Of a stretch of DNA of 64,000 bases, positions 62,189-64,000 are shown in pieces. Each line of letters starts with the position of its first letter. Position 1 is the stretch's first letter. The position numbers and the translations under genes are program-made. The stretch is from the NCBI GenBank assembly GCA_965249215.1, contig CBDFLN010000002.1, positions 1,116,001 through 1,180,000 of the forward strand, read 5' to 3'. The DNA comes from G963667675 sp965249215 (GTDB taxonomy: Bacteria; Chloroflexota; Dehalococcoidia; Lucifugimonadales; UBA3495). The notes beneath the pieces are model-generated. The model searched no databases, was not told where the DNA came from, and saw only the letters and a list, made by a program, of their open reading frames with translations.

Positions 62189-63337
62189 CTACCACTGCAC
62201 GAACATCGGCATGACCACGTGGATGTAGTCCGCCGAGTCCACGGGCTTGAACACTCCGGGGCTGGAGGAAGTGGTCGTTTCTATAGCTACCTTGCCCCTA
62301 TCCAGTACCGACAAAACGTCCTGCAGGTACCGGCTGTTGAAAGCGATTTTCCCCGCCTCTCCCACTATCCCGTCGGCGTCCACCTCGCCCTGGTGGTCTC
62401 CCACCTCTTCCGAGCGGGCCGAGACGGTCACCGTTCCCCCGTCGCCGCCCGCTGGGTTGGGCCCCATCTCCAACCGGATTATGTTGCTGCCGTCCCGCGC
62501 GAAAATCGCCGCGGTCCGCACCGCCCGCAACAGCTCCGGCAAGTCCAGAATGGTCCGGGTGTCGTGCCGCTCCGGGATTAGTTGCTCGTAGTTGGGGAAC
62601 GACCCCTGCAGCAGCTGGGACACAACCTCGACGGTCTCGGCCCCCTTCACCCGGAACATCACCTGCCCCTTGGCCGGCGCCATCATTATTTCCACCGGTT
62701 CTTCCCGGTCGGTCAACAGCCGGTTGAGCTCGTTCAGCGTCCGGGCAGGTACTATCACCTTGATTTCCGATTCCACCGGAGCCGCCAGCGAGCCATGATG
62801 CACCGCCAGCCTGAACCCGTCGGCCGCCGCCAGGCTGTACCGGTCTCCTTCCAGCTTCAGCTCCACGCCCGTCAACACGGGCCTCGACTCTTCGGTGGCC
62901 GCAGCGAAGGCGACCCGCGAGATGGCCTTGTTCAGCGCCGCCGGGTCCACCTGGGCCGCCACGCTGCCCTCGACGGTGGGGATGGGCGGAAACTCGCCGG
63001 CATCCGTACCGTGGATGTTGGCCTGGGAGCGGGCGCAGCTTAGCTTCAGAACGCCGCTGCCCGGCTCCAACTCCAAGTCAATCCGGTCGTTGGGCAAGGC
63101 GTTGACGAACTCGGTCAAAAGCCGGGCCGGGACCGTCACCGCCCCCTCTTCCTCGATCATCGCCCCTGTCCAGGTGGTGACGGCAATCTCCAGGTTGGTG
63201 GCCGAGAGCTTCAGCATCGACTGGTCGACGCTGAGCAACACGTTCTGGGTGACGGGCAGCGTCGCCCTGGTGGCGACGGCCCGCCCCACGACGGCCAGCC
63301 CCCGGCTGAGGTTTTCCTGTAAGCACGATATCTTCAT
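62189..63337 (-). CDS. dnaN: DNA polymerase III sliding clamp (beta subunit)
   Basis: 382 residues from ATG 63337, preceded by AGGTGACC; the open frame to 63394 adds residues not found in clamps. Three clamp domains are visible: MKISCLQENLSRGLAVVGRAV with LPVTQNVLL (domain 1), TVEGSVAAQVDPAALNKAISRVAFAAATEESRPVLTGVEL (domain 2), and FPNYEQLIPE with FNSRYLQDVL, ending in YIHVVMPMFVQW (domain 3; family usual is Y-v-iMPm). The clamp tethers polymerases to DNA and would also be used by ImuB-DnaE2. The gene is not next to dnaA within the window; the sequence upstream of it is an iteron-like array. Confidence 0.97.
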   Translation of the reverse strand: MKISCLQENLSRGLAVVGRAVATRATLPVTQNVLLSVDQSMLKLSATNLEIAVTTWTGAMIEEEGAVTVPARLLTEFVNALPNDRIDLELEPGSGVLKLSCARSQANIHGTDAGEFPPIPTVEGSVAAQVDPAALNKAISRVAFAAATEESRPVLTGVELKLEGDRYSLAAADGFRLAVHHGSLAAPVESEIKVIVPARTLNELNRLLTDREEPVEIMMAPAKGQVMFRVKGAETVEVVSQLLQGSFPNYEQLIPERHDTRTILDLPELLRAVRTAAIFARDGSNIIRLEMGPNPAGGDGGTVTVSARSEEVGDHQGEVDADGIVGEAGKIAFNSRYLQDVLSVLDRGKVAIETTTSSSPGVFKPVDSADYIHVVMPMFVQW

Positions 63338-63580
63338 TCTAGGGTCACCTGCGGAATAAGTATTGTTCGGTGTGTTCGGTCGAGCGCCGGTCACGACGAG
63401 CCGACGCCTTGAGGCGCCCCAACCGTTTGGGGTTTGGGTATTATGTCACCCCGGCCTGCCAAAAACAACTTGCCATTTTCATGACAGTTTGCCCCTTTCC
63501 AAACCCAAAGACGCCGCCTAACATAGTACCCATGAGACCATCTTGTCGCTGGAACCAGAGCCGACCGGACGCCGCGGGCC
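63338..63580. other. dnaN leader
   Basis: The region between dnaN and the tandem array contains no gene. It must hold the dnaN promoter on the minus strand; no convincing -35/-10 pair was found. Confidence 0.4.
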
Positions 63581-64000
63581 GTGGCGCCCCATCGCCCATG
63601 GCATCTCTGCATCCGCACTGCAATCTCCTGGCTCCCCGGAATGGGACGAAATGGTACAGAATGGTACAGAAACTCAATTTTTCCCCGGCGCGCCAAACGG
63701 CAGGACCGGAAGGGGCATGGCCGTGGCGCCCCATTGCCCCCGGCCTCTCTGCATCCGCACTGCAATCTGCCGGCTGCCCGGAATGGGACGAAATGGTACA
63801 GAATGGTACGGAAACTCATTTTTTCCCCGGCGGCCAACCAGCAAGCCAGTCCGGGGCATGGCCGTGGCGCCCCATTGCCCCTGGCCTCTCCGTACCCGCA
63901 CCGCAATCTGCCGGCTGACCGGAATGGGACGAAATGGTACAGAATGGTACGGAAACTCAATTTTTCCCCGGCGCGCCAACCAGCAAGCCAGTCCGGGGCA
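63581..64000. repeat. 141-142-bp tandem repeats with phased 10-bp iterons, upstream of dnaN
   Basis: Units start (GTGGCGCCCCAT) at 63581, 63723 and 63864, periods 142 and 141, and run off the window edge. Each contains three 10-bp direct repeats in register: ATGGGACGAA, ATGGTACAGA, ATGGTAC(A/G)GA at 63641-63670, 63783-63812 and 63924-63953. An AT-rich AACTCA(A/T)TTTTTCCCC follows each. Open frames across the array on the minus strand are repeat artefacts. Confidence 0.92.

Noticed and set aside
63391..63979. Overlapping minus-strand frames upstream of dnaN with repeated YHFVPFR-type peptides
   Set aside because: They arise from the 141-142-bp tandem repeats; the same peptide appears in more than one frame, which is not expected of a real gene.

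Overview
The window looks like a chromosomal piece of a GC-rich environmental bacterium, most likely Chloroflexota, in or near Dehalococcoidia/SAR202. This is inference from gene content: many flavin-dependent luciferase-like (LLM) oxidoreductases, old-yellow-enzyme (OYE) type reductases, a Baeyer-Villiger monooxygenase and amidohydrolases, together with a Gram-positive type LexA box (GAAC-N4-GTTC). No rRNA or tRNA gene was recognised, so the assignment cannot be confirmed here.

Layout. 0-9.2 kb: a PEP-carboxykinase-like gene running in from the left edge, a large lipoprotein, a Baeyer-Villiger monooxygenase, a cyclase-family hydrolase, two carboxymuconolactone-decarboxylase-like genes, a small membrane protein and a haloacid-dehalogenase-like gene. 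9.3-10.1 kb: a decayed IS630-type element. 10.3-33 kb: an organic-compound degradation region with a carbonic anhydrase, four LLM oxidoreductases, a 2-hydroxyacid dehydrogenase, an alpha/beta hydrolase, a duplicated dimeric-barrel protein, an Asp-box propeller, an amidohydrolase, three tandem 657/657/658-residue OYE-type flavin/iron-sulfur reductases, and the 5-oxoprolinase operon pxpABC. A brnTA toxin-antitoxin pair sits inside it.

33-37 kb: a HEPN/PaREP1-like gene, 73-bp tandem repeats, an Eis-like acetyltransferase, a higA-type regulator, an ABM monooxygenase and a hicAB pair whose toxin is frameshifted. 37.1-41.8 kb: an SOS mutagenesis operon (imuB, a small DUF6504-like gene, dnaE2) behind a promoter containing a perfect LexA box. 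41.8-45.3 kb: an accessory strip in which the 3' end of dnaE2 appears three times, bracketing an HNH-nuclease gene and a hicAB pair, followed by a ribbon-helix-helix gene and a PLD/zinc-ribbon protein.

45.4-62 kb: a rearranged region. It has an LLM oxidoreductase, a small XRE regulator, a truncated GNAT gene, an IS1380-type element nested in an IS630-type element, a lone receiver protein, an epimerase, an inverted and broken DUF1501 gene, a peptide-type solute-binding lipoprotein with a 100-residue Ala/Glu linker, an aldo/keto reductase, a formylglycine-enzyme-like gene cut by a duplicated segment, and a DUF5131/TcmP pair whose tcmP is interrupted by a second IS1380 copy. 62.2-64 kb: dnaN and, upstream of it, 141-142-bp tandem repeats with phased 10-bp iterons.

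The strongest unusual signals are the two IS1380 insertions with clear target duplications, the dnaE2 3'-end repeats around accessory modules, the iteron array upstream of dnaN, short palindromes inserted into a transposase, and the Ala/Glu linker.
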